In this document: positions 1 to 10,208 of the stretch, one piece after another | Layout: each line of letters opens with the position of its first letter | Numbering within the stretch: the stretch's first letter is position 1 | NCBI RefSeq assembly: GCF_003131205.1 | Contig: NZ_QFFY01000002.1 | Span: 333,016-397,015, forward strand | Direction of reading: 5' to 3' | Source of the DNA: Occallatibacter savannae | GTDB lineage: Bacteria; Acidobacteriota; Terriglobia; Terriglobales; Acidobacteriaceae | Length of the DNA: 64,000 nt | Notes under the pieces: generated by a model | Databases searched by the model: none | Told to the model about the DNA's origin: nothing | What the model saw: the letters and a program-made list of their open reading frames with translations, nothing else | Position numbers and translations under genes: made by a program

Positions 1-130
1 AATACTGCTTCCGTGAAACTCCGCACCCAAAAGCGTCATTCAAATTTCCCCTGAGATCCTGTTAACCGCATTGCCTCCTCGTTCGTTGTCTGGTCAGAAG
101 CCCACAAAGCTCTTCGTTCGAGGATTCAAA

Positions 131-1075
131 ATGCCCAATAAACTCAGCCTCCACCGGGTTCTCTCCGCAGCGGTCATTGGTGCCTCTCTGCTTACCTGTG
201 CGAGCGCCGCTCAGCAGCGCCCCGCCACGCCCGCAAAGGAACCGGCGCCAGCCGTCGCCCCAATGCCTAACGACGGCGACGTCCGCTCCACGCAGACCGA
301 ACTCATCCGTCTCCTCCGCCTGAGCCCCACACTCACAACCGTTGTTTCGCACGACCCGTCGCTCCTCTCCAACCAGGAGTACGTCGCGCGCAATAACCCC
401 CAGCTCGCCGCCTTCCTCGCCGCTCACCCCGAGGTCGCCCGGAACCCCGAGTTCTACCTCTTCTCGCACCTCAAGCACGAAGACGGGCAGCCCGACGAAG
501 CTCTTGAGAAAGCAGTCTGGCCCGACGTCTACCGGGCCCAAAATCCACCTTCCTCTTTCGATCGCGTTTGGAGTGATGTTGTCCCTCTCCTCGCCTTTGC
601 GTGCGGACTGGTCGCCATCATTCTCCTTGCTCGCATGTTCATCGAAAATCGCCGTTGGAGCCGCATCTTCAAAATGCAGAGTGACGTGCACGGGCGCCTC
701 ATCGAGCGCTTCACCACCAACCAGGAGCTCGCTTCCTACATGCAGACCGAAGCGGGCCGCAAGTTCCTCGAAGCCGCGCCGCTTCCCATCGCTTTCGAGC
801 AGCACCAGCGCGTTCCCAGCGCCATCGCCCGCATTCTCACGCCACTGCAGACCGGCATCATCATGGTCCTGCTCGGCATCGGCCTGCTCCTCCTCCGTCA
901 CACCGAGCCGGAAATGAACACACCGATGCTCTTCTTCGGAACCGTCGTTCTCATGCCCGGAATCGGGTTTATCATCTCCGCAGGCGTCTCCTGGTTCCTT
1001 GCTGCACGTCTTGGCCTCGTGCCCAGCGACAGCAGACAAGAGTCGTCACTGAACGCTGCATACCGGGACCGGTAG
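131..1075 (+). CDS. Conserved hypothetical membrane protein with signal peptide, upstream of ECF sigma factor
   Basis: ORF 71-1075; internal Met at 131 gives a signal peptide (MPNKLSLHRVLSAAVIGASLLTCASA); two hydrophobic C-terminal segments. Confidence 0.7.
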   Translation: MPNKLSLHRVLSAAVIGASLLTCASAAQQRPATPAKEPAPAVAPMPNDGDVRSTQTELIRLLRLSPTLTTVVSHDPSLLSNQEYVARNNPQLAAFLAAHPEVARNPEFYLFSHLKHEDGQPDEALEKAVWPDVYRAQNPPSSFDRVWSDVVPLLAFACGLVAIILLARMFIENRRWSRIFKMQSDVHGRLIERFTTNQELASYMQTEAGRKFLEAAPLPIAFEQHQRVPSAIARILTPLQTGIIMVLLGIGLLLLRHTEPEMNTPMLFFGTVVLMPGIGFIISAGVSWFLAARLGLVPSDSRQESSLNAAYRDR

Positions 1076-1084
1076 TGATCCCCG

Positions 1085-1684
1085 GTGCCTACGCCGAAAC
1101 CGAGAAAGCAAAGACCGATGTCCTGGGAGTCGATCATTCCGAACGTGCTGGCGGGCGAATCGCAATCGCTCGCCGGCACTGCGCCCGCCGCGGCGATGGA
1201 TAACGAGCAGTTCGCCGCCTTCTACGCGCGTTCGGCTCGCTCCCTGTGGGCCTATCTCGCCCGCGTCAGCCGCGACCCCGGCCTGGCTGACGACCTCACG
1301 CAAGAGGCTTACGTCCGCTTCCTCTGCGCCGACCGTCCGCAGGATGGCGAAGTCGCCGCTCGCCGCTACCTCTTCAAAATCGCAACTAATCTGTTGCGCG
1401 ATCACTGGCGTCGTCCCCAATCGTCTTCCATCGACGAAATTCCCGAAGCGGTTTTCGCGGCTACGGCTTCTGAAGACCATTCCGAATCAGTCGCGATGCT
1501 TGGCCTCGCGATGGCTCAGATGCGTCCACGCGACCGCCAGCTACTCTGGCTCGCCTACGCGGAGGGCTACTCGCACCACGAGATCGCCCAGATCACCGGC
1601 CTCGCCTCCGCCAGCATCCGCCTGCTCCTCTTCCGCGCTCGCCGAAAAATGGCCCGCTTGCTTCGGGATGGAGGCGAAGCATGA
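1085..1684 (+). CDS. RNA polymerase sigma factor, ECF/sigma-70 family
   Basis: Region 2 (LADDLTQEAYVRFL) and region 4 (RDRQLLWLAYAEGYSHHEIAQITGLASASIRLLLFRARRKM). Confidence 0.9.
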   Translation: MPTPKPRKQRPMSWESIIPNVLAGESQSLAGTAPAAAMDNEQFAAFYARSARSLWAYLARVSRDPGLADDLTQEAYVRFLCADRPQDGEVAARRYLFKIATNLLRDHWRRPQSSSIDEIPEAVFAATASEDHSESVAMLGLAMAQMRPRDRQLLWLAYAEGYSHHEIAQITGLASASIRLLLFRARRKMARLLRDGGEA

Positions 1685-2181
1685 GCCCATTCACCTGCCC
1701 TCGTGAGCGCGAGCTTTCCACTCTCCTCCATAGCGGCCACTGGCCCCGCGCCTGCCCCGATGATTTACACACACACGTGGCATCCTGCCGCAATTGCTCT
1801 GACCTCGTTTTGGTCACCGGGGCGTTGCAAGCTGCTCGCCGCCACACCGTCGAACTCCCACGGCTCGAGCCCGCCGGCGCGATCTGGTGGCGCGCCCAAC
1901 TCCGCCGCAGGAATGCCGCAATCGAAAAAGTCGGTCGGCCCATTCTCGGCGCTCAAATATTCGCAGTCGCCATGGCGCTGGTTGTCGTCGCTGCAATCGC
2001 GATCTCGCAGTTCGGCAACTGGAGCGTCTGGTTCTCCGATCTGCCAGGTACCTTTCACCTCACAGCGCTGATCCCTTCATCGATGTCTGAGAACAGCACA
2101 CTCTGGATCATCGTGCCGGTAATCACCACGATCGCTCTGTTGAGCGGCATCCTCGCGTATTTCGCTTCAGAGAAACAATAA
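1681..2181 (+). CDS. Putative anti-sigma-like membrane protein
   Basis: ATGA overlap with sigma factor gene; HVASCRNCSDLV motif and two TM segments. Confidence 0.65.
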   Translation: MSPFTCPRERELSTLLHSGHWPRACPDDLHTHVASCRNCSDLVLVTGALQAARRHTVELPRLEPAGAIWWRAQLRRRNAAIEKVGRPILGAQIFAVAMALVVVAAIAISQFGNWSVWFSDLPGTFHLTALIPSSMSENSTLWIIVPVITTIALLSGILAYFASEKQ

Positions 2182-2414
2182 GTCGCCTTCACATTTCTAG
2201 CCCGGTTCTCGTTTGGGGACATAGGGCGCCTGTCCTATTCGGTTGAGAACCTCTTCGTTCCCACTCTTGGCGCAGAAACGAAACCGCACCGAGTATGCGG
2301 CCCCCGCTCTTGTTGCGTTGATCTGGAATTGGATCTCGGCAGCTACAATGGAGGCGATTCCGTGGGCTTAAGAGTAGGTGCTGTTCTGATTCTGTATATC
2401 GAGGAGGTTTCTCC

Positions 2415-3125
2415 ATGAAGAAGTTGATTATGTGTGCGGCCATGATTCTGATGGCGGCTCCGCTTTTTGCTGCGAACGATGAGCGCGAAGCTGACCGCGT
2501 GAAGGAAGCGGGAACGGTTTTGAAGGAGATTCTGAACGTTCCGGATGACATTCCGCAGGATCTGCTGAACAAGGCGGAGTGTGTGGTGATTCTGCCTTCG
2601 GTGAAGAAAGCGGCGTTCGGGGTGGGCGGCAGCTACGGGCGTGGTGTGATGGTCTGCCGGGGAGGTGCGAAGTTCACTGGACGCTGGGGCGCTCCGGCGA
2701 TGTATGCGCTCGAAGGGCTGAGCATCGGATTTCAGCTCGGCGGGCAGGCGACGGACTTTGTGTTGCTGGTGATGAATGTGAAGGGCGCGGAGTCACTGCT
2801 GTCGAGCAAGGTGAAGCTGGGTGCGGATGCATCAGCGGCGGCTGGGCCGAAGGGACGAACGGCAGAGGGCGCGACGGACATCGTGATGAATGCGGAGATC
2901 CTGTCGTACTCGAGGAACAAGGGACTGTTTGCCGGCGTGTCGCTGGAGGGTTCGACACTGCGGTCGGATGGTGGGGCGAACGAGAATCTGTACGGGAAGA
3001 AGCTGAGCGCGAAGGAGATTATTCGCGAGGGTCGGGTCGGGGTTCCGGCGAGTGCTCGGGAACTGGTGTCGCTGTTGAACAGCAAGTCGCCGGTTAACCG
3101 TTCGGATCCGCGGTCGTTGAAGTAG
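2415..3125 (+). CDS. Lipid-binding SYLF (Ysc84-like) domain protein
   Basis: Signal peptide; CVVILPSVKKAAFGVGGSYGRGVMVCR and YSRNKGLFAGVSLEGSTLR are SYLF hallmarks. Confidence 0.9.
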   Translation: MKKLIMCAAMILMAAPLFAANDEREADRVKEAGTVLKEILNVPDDIPQDLLNKAECVVILPSVKKAAFGVGGSYGRGVMVCRGGAKFTGRWGAPAMYALEGLSIGFQLGGQATDFVLLVMNVKGAESLLSSKVKLGADASAAAGPKGRTAEGATDIVMNAEILSYSRNKGLFAGVSLEGSTLRSDGGANENLYGKKLSAKEIIREGRVGVPASARELVSLLNSKSPVNRSDPRSLK

Positions 3126-3151
3126 GGTTCCAGTGGTCAGTGGTGAATGAT

Positions 3152-3185
3152 CCAGGTCTCCAACGGCGGGAGACCTGGGGCACCC
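3152..3185. repeat. REP-like palindromic element copy 1
   Basis: CCAGGTCTCC-AACGGCG-GGAGACCTGG followed by GGCACCC. Confidence 0.6.
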
Positions 3186-3199
3186 AATCTGATGTTACG

Positions 3200-4105
3200 T
3201 TATTGGTGCTTGATGAATTTGCCGGTTTGGAGTTCGCGCATGGCGGTCTGCAGTTCGGCCTGGGTGTTCATGACGATTGGGCCGTACCACGCGACGGGCT
3301 CTTCGAGCGGCTTGCCGGAGACGAGCAGGAAGCGGATGCCTTCCGGGCCGGCCTGAACGGCGATCTCGTCGCCGCGGTCGAAGAGGACGAGCGAGTGGTT
3401 TTTCGCGTCGTACTTTGCCGGAGCGTTCGGGTCTACGGCCGACTCGGTGAGGACGGCTTGCGGATCGGAGGCATCGCGAAATGCGCCGCTGCCTGCGAAT
3501 ACGTAAGCGAAGGCGTTGCGCGTGACATCGACCTTAATGCGCCGAAATTTGTTCGGCGGCACCGAGATGTCGACGTAGTTGGGATCGGCCGCTACGCCTT
3601 CGACGGGACCGCGCTTGCCCCAGAATTCGCCGACAATGATGCGGGCCTTTGTACCGTCATCCTCGGTGACTTCGGGGATTTCAGCAGAAGGGATGTCCTG
3701 GTAGCGCGGGTCCGTCATCTTGAGCGAGGCGGGAAGGTTGGCCCAGAGCTGGAATCCGTGCATGCGGCCGCTGGCATCGCCTTTGGGCATCTCCTGGTGG
3801 AGAATGCCGCTGCCCGCAGTCATCCACTGGACGTCTCCCGCAGTCATGCGGCCTTTGTTGCCGAGGGAGTCGCCGTGGGCAACTTCGCCGGCGAGGACGT
3901 AGGTGATGGTCTCGATGCCGCGGTGCGGGTGCCAGGGGAATCCGGCGATGTAGTCGCGCGGGTTCTCATTGCGGAAATCGTCGAAGAGCAGGAAGGGATC
4001 GAATTCCTTGGTTTTGCCGAAACCGAAGGCGCGCTGGAGCTTAACTCCTGCTCCTTCAATGGTGGACTTGGTTTCGAGAATGTCTTTGACGGCACGAAGC
4101 GACAT
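3200..4105 (-). CDS. Pirin family protein
   Basis: Start MSLRAVKDILETKSTIEGAGVKLQRAFG; FPWHPHRGIETITYVLAGEVAHGDSLGN. Confidence 0.93.
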   Translation of the reverse strand: MSLRAVKDILETKSTIEGAGVKLQRAFGFGKTKEFDPFLLFDDFRNENPRDYIAGFPWHPHRGIETITYVLAGEVAHGDSLGNKGRMTAGDVQWMTAGSGILHQEMPKGDASGRMHGFQLWANLPASLKMTDPRYQDIPSAEIPEVTEDDGTKARIIVGEFWGKRGPVEGVAADPNYVDISVPPNKFRRIKVDVTRNAFAYVFAGSGAFRDASDPQAVLTESAVDPNAPAKYDAKNHSLVLFDRGDEIAVQAGPEGIRFLLVSGKPLEEPVAWYGPIVMNTQAELQTAMRELQTGKFIKHQ

Positions 4106-4288
4106 GGTGTACCTCCGAACGGGGTGTTTCTTAGCGTACAGGTAGTAGATGCGCGGAGGAGATATTCGTTGCAACAAGTAAATTTCGGGAGCAGGGACCA
4201 GAGGTCAGAGGTCAGTAATCAGTGAGGTGATGATTCGGGACTGACGGGTTGGTTCGCACCCTAAACGAGTGAGCGTAAAGGACGCAGA

Positions 4289-4321
4289 CCCGGTCCCCAA
4301 ACGCGAGGGACCGGGGGCACC
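4289..4321. repeat. REP-like palindromic element copy 2
   Basis: CCCGGTCCC-CAAACGCGA-GGGACCGGG followed by GGCACC. Confidence 0.6.
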
Positions 4322-4355
4322 GAAAGACGGTGAGGGAGCTTGTCTGGCCGCGGGG

Positions 4356-5231
4356 CTACCAGGCCAGGGTGGGTGGAAGGAACTCGGCGAAGAGGTCGTC
4401 GTAGTAGGGCTTGAGTTCGGCGACGTTGGGCTTCGTGTGGCCCTTGGAGTAGAGGTCGTACTGGTTGAACTTGAGGACCCACTGCATCATGGCACGGTCT
4501 TTGTCATTACAGAGGTGGTCGTATGCTCCGTGTTTGTGCCAGGGGTAGAAGGAGTGGAAGCGGAGCATGTAGAGAGCTTCGTCGCGGAGGTAGGGCTTCA
4601 TGACTTCAGCGATGTAGCCGTCGTGGCCGAAGGACATGTGGACGTTCTCAAGGCCGCAGTTGGGCTCGTAGATGCCGTACTTGGTCTGGTACTCGGGGAC
4701 GTTGCGGTCGGGATTGTTGGCGAAGTACTCGTGAAAGACGATGTCGGGGGACCAGGCGCAGCCGACGGGGAAGGTGTCTCCAACGACGCCCCATTGCGGC
4801 TCGCCGTAGAGGCAGAGGCATTTGCCGAGGTCGTGGAGGAAGCCGACGAGAACCATCCAGCGAGGATGGCCATCGCGACGGATGGCTTCTGATGTCTGGA
4901 GCAGGTGCTCGATCTGGGTGAGATCGGTGTCGGGGTCGCTGTCGTCGACGAGGGTGTTGAGGAACTCGGCGGCTTCCCAGATGGTCTTCTGGCCCTTCTG
5001 GAGCGAGAAGTACTGCTTCTCTTTGCCGAGGACGTAGTCGACGGTCTGGTGCTCGTGATTGAGGCGGTAGAACTCGGCTACGCCGGGGGTAGCCTTGGCG
5101 TCGTAGACGCGAAATTCTTCTTTGCTTTTGCCCTCTTTGTAGCGTCCGGCGAGAAATCCATCCCATTCTTCGAGGTCGTGAAGGGGCTTGTTGGGATCGG
5201 TGGGAGTGGTGCCATGGAGTGCGACGCTCAT
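4356..5231 (-). CDS. Inositol oxygenase (MIOX) family
   Basis: YRLNHEHQTVDYV, VGFLHDLGKCL, MSFGHDGYIAEVMK, MLRFHSFYPWHKHGAYDHL metal-ligand HD motifs of MIOX. Confidence 0.92.
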   Translation of the reverse strand: MSVALHGTTPTDPNKPLHDLEEWDGFLAGRYKEGKSKEEFRVYDAKATPGVAEFYRLNHEHQTVDYVLGKEKQYFSLQKGQKTIWEAAEFLNTLVDDSDPDTDLTQIEHLLQTSEAIRRDGHPRWMVLVGFLHDLGKCLCLYGEPQWGVVGDTFPVGCAWSPDIVFHEYFANNPDRNVPEYQTKYGIYEPNCGLENVHMSFGHDGYIAEVMKPYLRDEALYMLRFHSFYPWHKHGAYDHLCNDKDRAMMQWVLKFNQYDLYSKGHTKPNVAELKPYYDDLFAEFLPPTLAW

Positions 5232-5471
5232 GAGGGCCTCCTAAGGATGTGGGAAAGAGGGCGGGTCAGCATACTGGCCCGGGTGAAGTTAACGCTAACA
5301 CTGGGCCTGGCGGGGTGCAAGTTGCGGGGGTGTGAGCTACCGCCCGCTCGTCCCCTTGAGAAGGGGAGGGTGTAACGCGATGAAAAGGCTGACAGCAAAG
5401 GCGCATCTTTCTTTGGGCAGTCGCAATCAAACCGACGGAGCACAAGTTTGAAGATCCGGAGCGAAAGATAA

Positions 5472-6092
5472 ATGCTAACTGCAAGCGAAGTGAACAAGAT
5501 GAAATATGCCCAGCCGTCCGCGGATGGGGTTTTGCCGGTGTTCCTGGAGCGTTGGAGTCCGCGGGCTTTCGCGGATCGGGATGTGCCGGCGGCGGTTCTG
5601 AAGACCATATTTGAGGCTGGGCGCTGGGCTCCGTCTTCGTATAACGAGCAGCCGTGGCGGTTCTTTGTGGGACACCGGGGGTCGGAGACTTACAAGAAGA
5701 TTCTGGACTCGCTGGTGCCTTTCAACCAGGAGTGGGCGAAGAGTGCGCCGGTGCTCATTATGGGCGTTGCAAAGACCCGGTTCAGCCATAATGACTCGCC
5801 GAACCACTATGCTCTGCATGACCTCGGGGCTGCCATGGCGCTGATCGCGGTGCAGGCGACGGCTTCCGGACTAGCTGCGCACCAGATGGGCGGGTTCGAC
5901 CAGACGAAAGCTCGCGAGGCTTTCGCAATTCCAGAGGTGTACGCGATCGGATCTGTGATGGCGCTCGGGTATCACGGCGAGTTGTCAGATATGCCGGAAA
6001 GTTTCCAGGCGCAGGAGCAGGCGCCGCGGAGCCGGAAGGCTTTGAGTGAGATCGTGCTTGCAGAGATGGACCGGCCGGCGGATCTGGGCTAG
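5472..6092 (+). CDS. Nitroreductase family protein
   Basis: RWSPRAFADRDVPAAVLKTIFEAGRWAPSSYNEQPWRF FMN-binding motif. Confidence 0.93.
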   Translation: MLTASEVNKMKYAQPSADGVLPVFLERWSPRAFADRDVPAAVLKTIFEAGRWAPSSYNEQPWRFFVGHRGSETYKKILDSLVPFNQEWAKSAPVLIMGVAKTRFSHNDSPNHYALHDLGAAMALIAVQATASGLAAHQMGGFDQTKAREAFAIPEVYAIGSVMALGYHGELSDMPESFQAQEQAPRSRKALSEIVLAEMDRPADLG

Positions 6093-6174
6093 CAGTGGGT
6101 CGCCTCTTGAGTTAATACCTTCGTGCAGTGTGGATCGGGGCTGCGCCCGTAGAGTGGAAGTCTGAGGTTTTGTC

Positions 6175-6858
6175 TTGCCTACAGCTGCCACATCTCGAAG
6201 GCGCGCGCCGACACGCCGCCCGCGTCACCGGTACAAGCCCATCAAGATGGGTAAGGCCCGGAGGATTGTGCAGGTATCGGCGGCGATTGTCGGTTTAATT
6301 GGCCTACTGGTGCTCTGGGCAGTTATTGCACGGCGTGTGGCCGCGATGGCGAATACGAGCCGGGAGCATTTCGACGTGATCGTGGTCCTTGGTTCTCCGG
6401 CTGATGAGGACGGAAACCCGACTCCAGAGCAACTGGCTAGGGTGACGGAGGGCGTGCGCGAGTACGACCGGGGCGTTGCGCCGAGGATCCTATTTACGGG
6501 TGGGGCGGCGAGAAATCACTTTGTCGAAGCAGACGTGATGGCGCGGGTGGCGGCGTCGCAGGGGATTCCTCCCTCAGCAATCTTCGTGGAGACCAAGGCG
6601 AAGGATACGATTCAGAATGCATGCTACTCGGCGAGATTGATGGGGAATCACGGGTGGCGTTCGGCGGAGGTAGTATCGAGCGCATATCACCTCCCGCGGG
6701 CGAGCATGATCTTCAGCCGCACCCCGTTGCAATGGCGGATGCACGCTGCCTCGGCGTGGGAAGCGGGGTCTGAGGGCACTCCGGGTTTTGAGATTCTGAA
6801 GACGATTCGGTACCTGGTGTACGCGAACTGGGCTGAGCGGTGTAATCCAGAGGATTAG
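6175..6858 (+). CDS. YdcF/DUF218 (SanA/ElyC-like) membrane protein
   Basis: DVIVVLGSPADEDG, ILFTGGAARNHFVEADVM, VETKAKDTIQNACYS, VSSAYHLPRASMIF. Confidence 0.88.
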   Translation: MPTAATSRRRAPTRRPRHRYKPIKMGKARRIVQVSAAIVGLIGLLVLWAVIARRVAAMANTSREHFDVIVVLGSPADEDGNPTPEQLARVTEGVREYDRGVAPRILFTGGAARNHFVEADVMARVAASQGIPPSAIFVETKAKDTIQNACYSARLMGNHGWRSAEVVSSAYHLPRASMIFSRTPLQWRMHAASAWEAGSEGTPGFEILKTIRYLVYANWAERCNPED

Positions 6859-6950
6859 CACTGAGGGATTCCCGCTCGCAGGTGCGATTTCGGAGCGTCT
6901 AACGCTGAGGCTCCGAAAATTGTCCGCGAAAGGTATGGTCCTGTAAGCTT

Positions 6951-7703
6951 TTGGTGATGCGTCTTCCAGTAAGGTTTTGTTTGTTTTTGGCGGTCCTCGC
7001 CGTGTGCCTGCCTGCCTCGATTGTGCGGGCACAGAGTGGTGTGCAGCGGCCCGCACAGAGCACCGCGTCGCAGACGACGGGCAACGGCACTTACATCGTG
7101 GTGGATCCGCTGGCGAATGTCCGGTACGACAACAAGTACGATGTATCGCTAGGGCTGGCATACGATCACATCAAAGCTGGTCCGAGCCTGCTGCAAGGGT
7201 CGAACCTGGGCGGACTGGATCTGTCGGGTTCGTACTGGTTCAGCAAGCATTGGGGTCTGGAAGGCAGCGGCCGGGCATACGTGGGCACGAGCGGAGCGGC
7301 GCCGAATTCGTTTAAAAACTTGAATGGGCAGAACGAGAGCATTCAGGGTCCTTTTGTGGCGCAGTATCTCTTTGTGGGCGGAGCGGAATGGCTGGGACCG
7401 CATAACAAGCACGGCGCGCTAATCGCGCATGCATTGTTTGGCGGAGCTTACGGGAAGTTCGAGCAGGATCTGCGCGGGCAGTCTCCGGCGCTGGTGGGGT
7501 TCTACAACGACCAGATTGCTCCCGCGGCGATCATCGGCGGGCATATGGATCTGAACCGGTCGCCGCGCTGGGTGTTTCGGATTACGCCTGATGCTGTGAT
7601 TACGCGGTACGGGACCAACTACGGCTCGAAGGTCACGCAGACCGACGTGAATTTTGCTATCTCGGTGGGGGCGGAGTACCGGTTCAGGGCGAAGCGCCGC
7701 TAA
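6951..7703 (+). CDS. Outer-membrane beta-barrel-like hypothetical protein
   Basis: Signal peptide; alternating-residue strands and terminal SVGAEYRFRAKRR. Confidence 0.65.
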   Translation: MVMRLPVRFCLFLAVLAVCLPASIVRAQSGVQRPAQSTASQTTGNGTYIVVDPLANVRYDNKYDVSLGLAYDHIKAGPSLLQGSNLGGLDLSGSYWFSKHWGLEGSGRAYVGTSGAAPNSFKNLNGQNESIQGPFVAQYLFVGGAEWLGPHNKHGALIAHALFGGAYGKFEQDLRGQSPALVGFYNDQIAPAAIIGGHMDLNRSPRWVFRITPDAVITRYGTNYGSKVTQTDVNFAISVGAEYRFRAKRR

Positions 7704-7720
7704 ACGACATGAGGAAGAAT

Positions 7721-7763
7721 GAGAGCCGGGGCGCAAGAGCGTTCCGGCTCTTCTCCTTTTTTT
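7721..7763 (+). terminator. Rho-independent terminator
   Basis: AGAGCCGG...CCGGCTCT stem followed by T-rich tract, downstream of 6951-7703. Confidence 0.65.
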
Positions 7764-7948
7764 GAGCTCATGCGAGATGGGTAAGCGTGAGATGTGCAGG
7801 TGTTTATCCGCGTATGGTATTCTTCGCCGTTCAGAGGGGATTCCCATGGAATTGCTCACTGAGACATGCCGTACCGGATAACGGCAAATACGAATCGCGC
7901 TGAGGAGTGCTCCGGGAAGACAACGCGACAAGGCAGGCTCATACGGAC

Positions 7949-9202
7949 ATGAAAGACACTTTGGGTGTTTTGCTTGCGGGCGGAGCCGGAGAGAGGCTCT
8001 TCCCGCTAACCCGTGACCGCGCCAAGCCGGCAGTTCCATTCGGCGGCCACTACCGGATTATCGACATCACGCTTTCGAACTGCATTAACTCCGGCTTACG
8101 ACGCGTCTACATCATGACGCAGTACAAGGCACTTTCCCTGAACCGGCACATCCGCGAGGGGTGGACCGGTATCGTGGCGCAGGAACTAGGCGAGTTTTTT
8201 GAACTGTTATCGCCGATGCAGCGGACCGGCACGAACTGGTACATGGGGACGGCGGACGCCGTGTACCAGAACATCTACTCGATCGGCAGCGAGCAGCCAA
8301 AGCACATGATCATCCTGGGCGGCGACCATATCTACAAAATGGACTATAGCCGCATGCTCGAATACCACCGGGAGAAGAAGGCTGAGGTCACGCTGGCCAC
8401 GATCCCAGTGGAGCCGGATGAGGTGGGACGGTTCGGTGTGGTGGATGTTGGGGAGTCGGGTGAGGTGCAGGGTTTCCTGGAAAAGCCCGCGAGCACGACG
8501 TTTCGATCGCCTTTCAATCCAGAGAAAGTCGAGGCGTCGATGGGGATCTACATCTTCAATACCGAGGTACTGCTGAAGGCGCTGATCGCCGATGCGGAGG
8601 ATCCGAACTCGAAACACGACTTCGGGCACAACATTCTGCCGAACATGCTGGGCAAAAGGAAGATGATGGCGTACAGCTTCGTCGATGAGAACAAACAAAC
8701 GGCGCTGTACTGGCGGGATGTGGGAACGCTGGACTCGTACTACGAAGCGAACATGGATCTGTGCTCGGTGACGCCGATCTTCAACCTATACGACAAGAGC
8801 TGGCCAATCCGAACGAGGGTCAGGCAGTATCCGCCGGCGAAGTTCGTTTTTGGAGAGCCGGGACGAACCGGCATGGCGATGAATTCAATCATCACGGCCG
8901 GCGTGATTATCTCGGGCGGCACGGTTTCGAACTCGGTTCTGTCGCAGGATGTGCGCGTGAACTCGTACACGGAGATCGACTCGAGCATTATCTTCTCGCA
9001 CGTACAGATCGGGCGGCATTGCCGGATTCGTCGGGCGATAATCGATCGCGACGTGCATATTCCGGAGGGCACGGTGATCGGCTACGACCCGGTTGAGGAT
9101 AAACGAAGATACTTCGTTACGCCTTCGGGGCTGACGATTGTGACCAGGGATGCGTCGCTGTTCGAGAATCCAGTTGAGCCGGAGTTCGGCAACAGTTATT
9201 GA
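7949..9202 (+). CDS. glgC: Glucose-1-phosphate adenylyltransferase
   Basis: MKDTLGVLLAGGAGERLFPLTRDRAKPAVPFGGHYRIIDITLSNCINSG. Confidence 0.96.
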   Translation: MKDTLGVLLAGGAGERLFPLTRDRAKPAVPFGGHYRIIDITLSNCINSGLRRVYIMTQYKALSLNRHIREGWTGIVAQELGEFFELLSPMQRTGTNWYMGTADAVYQNIYSIGSEQPKHMIILGGDHIYKMDYSRMLEYHREKKAEVTLATIPVEPDEVGRFGVVDVGESGEVQGFLEKPASTTFRSPFNPEKVEASMGIYIFNTEVLLKALIADAEDPNSKHDFGHNILPNMLGKRKMMAYSFVDENKQTALYWRDVGTLDSYYEANMDLCSVTPIFNLYDKSWPIRTRVRQYPPAKFVFGEPGRTGMAMNSIITAGVIISGGTVSNSVLSQDVRVNSYTEIDSSIIFSHVQIGRHCRIRRAIIDRDVHIPEGTVIGYDPVEDKRRYFVTPSGLTIVTRDASLFENPVEPEFGNSY

Positions 9203-9226
9203 AGCTGGACTGGATCGGATGTGGGG

Positions 9227-9256
9227 AAGCGGCCTGAATAGGGCCGCTTTTCTTTT
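9227..9256 (+). terminator. Rho-independent terminator after glgC
   Basis: AAGCGGCC-TGAATAG-GGCCGCTT then TTTCTTTT. Confidence 0.75.
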
Positions 9257-9267
9257 GAGATCTAGCG

Positions 9268-10179
9268 CTAGAGACGTTTGCGCATGAAGAGGGTGGCCTG
9301 AGGGTTGTCATTGTAGCGGTCGCAGAGCTCGTAGCCGCGGTTCTGGTAGAGAGCGATGGCGGCTTTCAGGCCGTCGTGGGTGTCAAGGTAGATCCAGTCG
9401 AGTTTGAGGATGCGCGCGTGCTCTTCGAGGGCGTCGAGGAGGAGTGTGGCGATGTGATGGCCGCGGGCCGAGGGACGGACGTAGAGGCGTTTGCATTCGC
9501 CTGCGCGCGGCATGGAGGGGAGGTTGCGAAGGACGACGCAGCCGACGATATCGTCGTTGAGTCGGGCGAGCCACATGGCGGAGTTGGATTCTTTCAGAAG
9601 CGTATGCAGGTCGCCGGGTTTGTCACGCTTCACGACTTGGACGGCTTCGTAGTACTCCTCGAGGATTTCGATGGCTGTGGGTTCGGGTTTTGTGAGGCGC
9701 CCGATGGAGATTTGGGGTTGCTGGGGGCTGGCTAGGATCTGATGTGCGCGATTGAGTGAAGCGATGAGGTCATTGCGGAGTTGTACGTTGATGCCGCGGA
9801 GGATGGTTGCGATGTGGCGATTCGAGCTCTCGTTCAGTTGAGTTGCGGAACGCTGGCCGGCGGTGGTGAGGGTGAGGAGCTTTTCGCGGGCGTCGGACAG
9901 CGAGGCTGTATGGCGGATGAGCTTGCGGCGGGTCAGGGAGGCGAGAAGTCGGCTGATGTATCCGCGGTCGAGGGAGAGGGTTTCGCGAAGCCGGGTGGCG
10001 GTGATTTGAGGATTAGCGCCGATTTCGTAGAGGATGCGGGCTTCTGTGAGGGAGAAGTTGACGTCGAGGTGGTGTTTACGCAGGAGCCCCAGCTTGGCGG
10101 TGTAGAAGCGGTTGAACTCGCGGATGGAGGCGATTTGGTCGGGGATGGCGAAGCCTGAGCTCATGGTGCAGATTAGCAC
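9268..10179 (-). CDS. MarR-type HTH regulator fused to GNAT acetyltransferase
   Basis: N-terminal MarR winged helix (TRLRETLSLDRGYISRLLASLTRRKLI) and C-terminal GNAT (RLYVRPSARGHHIATLLLDALEEHA). Confidence 0.9.
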   Translation of the reverse strand: MLICTMSSGFAIPDQIASIREFNRFYTAKLGLLRKHHLDVNFSLTEARILYEIGANPQITATRLRETLSLDRGYISRLLASLTRRKLIRHTASLSDAREKLLTLTTAGQRSATQLNESSNRHIATILRGINVQLRNDLIASLNRAHQILASPQQPQISIGRLTKPEPTAIEILEEYYEAVQVVKRDKPGDLHTLLKESNSAMWLARLNDDIVGCVVLRNLPSMPRAGECKRLYVRPSARGHHIATLLLDALEEHARILKLDWIYLDTHDGLKAAIALYQNRGYELCDRYNDNPQATLFMRKRL

Positions 10180-10208
10180 ATAGTTGCCAAAAGCAACAAA
10201 CTTCCGAA

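Noticed and set aside
62-1039. 325-aa minus-strand ORF opposite the first membrane protein
   Set aside because: Low-complexity D/E/G-rich antisense translation; the + strand ORF has a signal peptide and TM segments.
3140-4225. 361-aa + strand ORF opposite the pirin gene
   Set aside because: Antisense open frame caused by high GC; the minus-strand product has clear pirin motifs.
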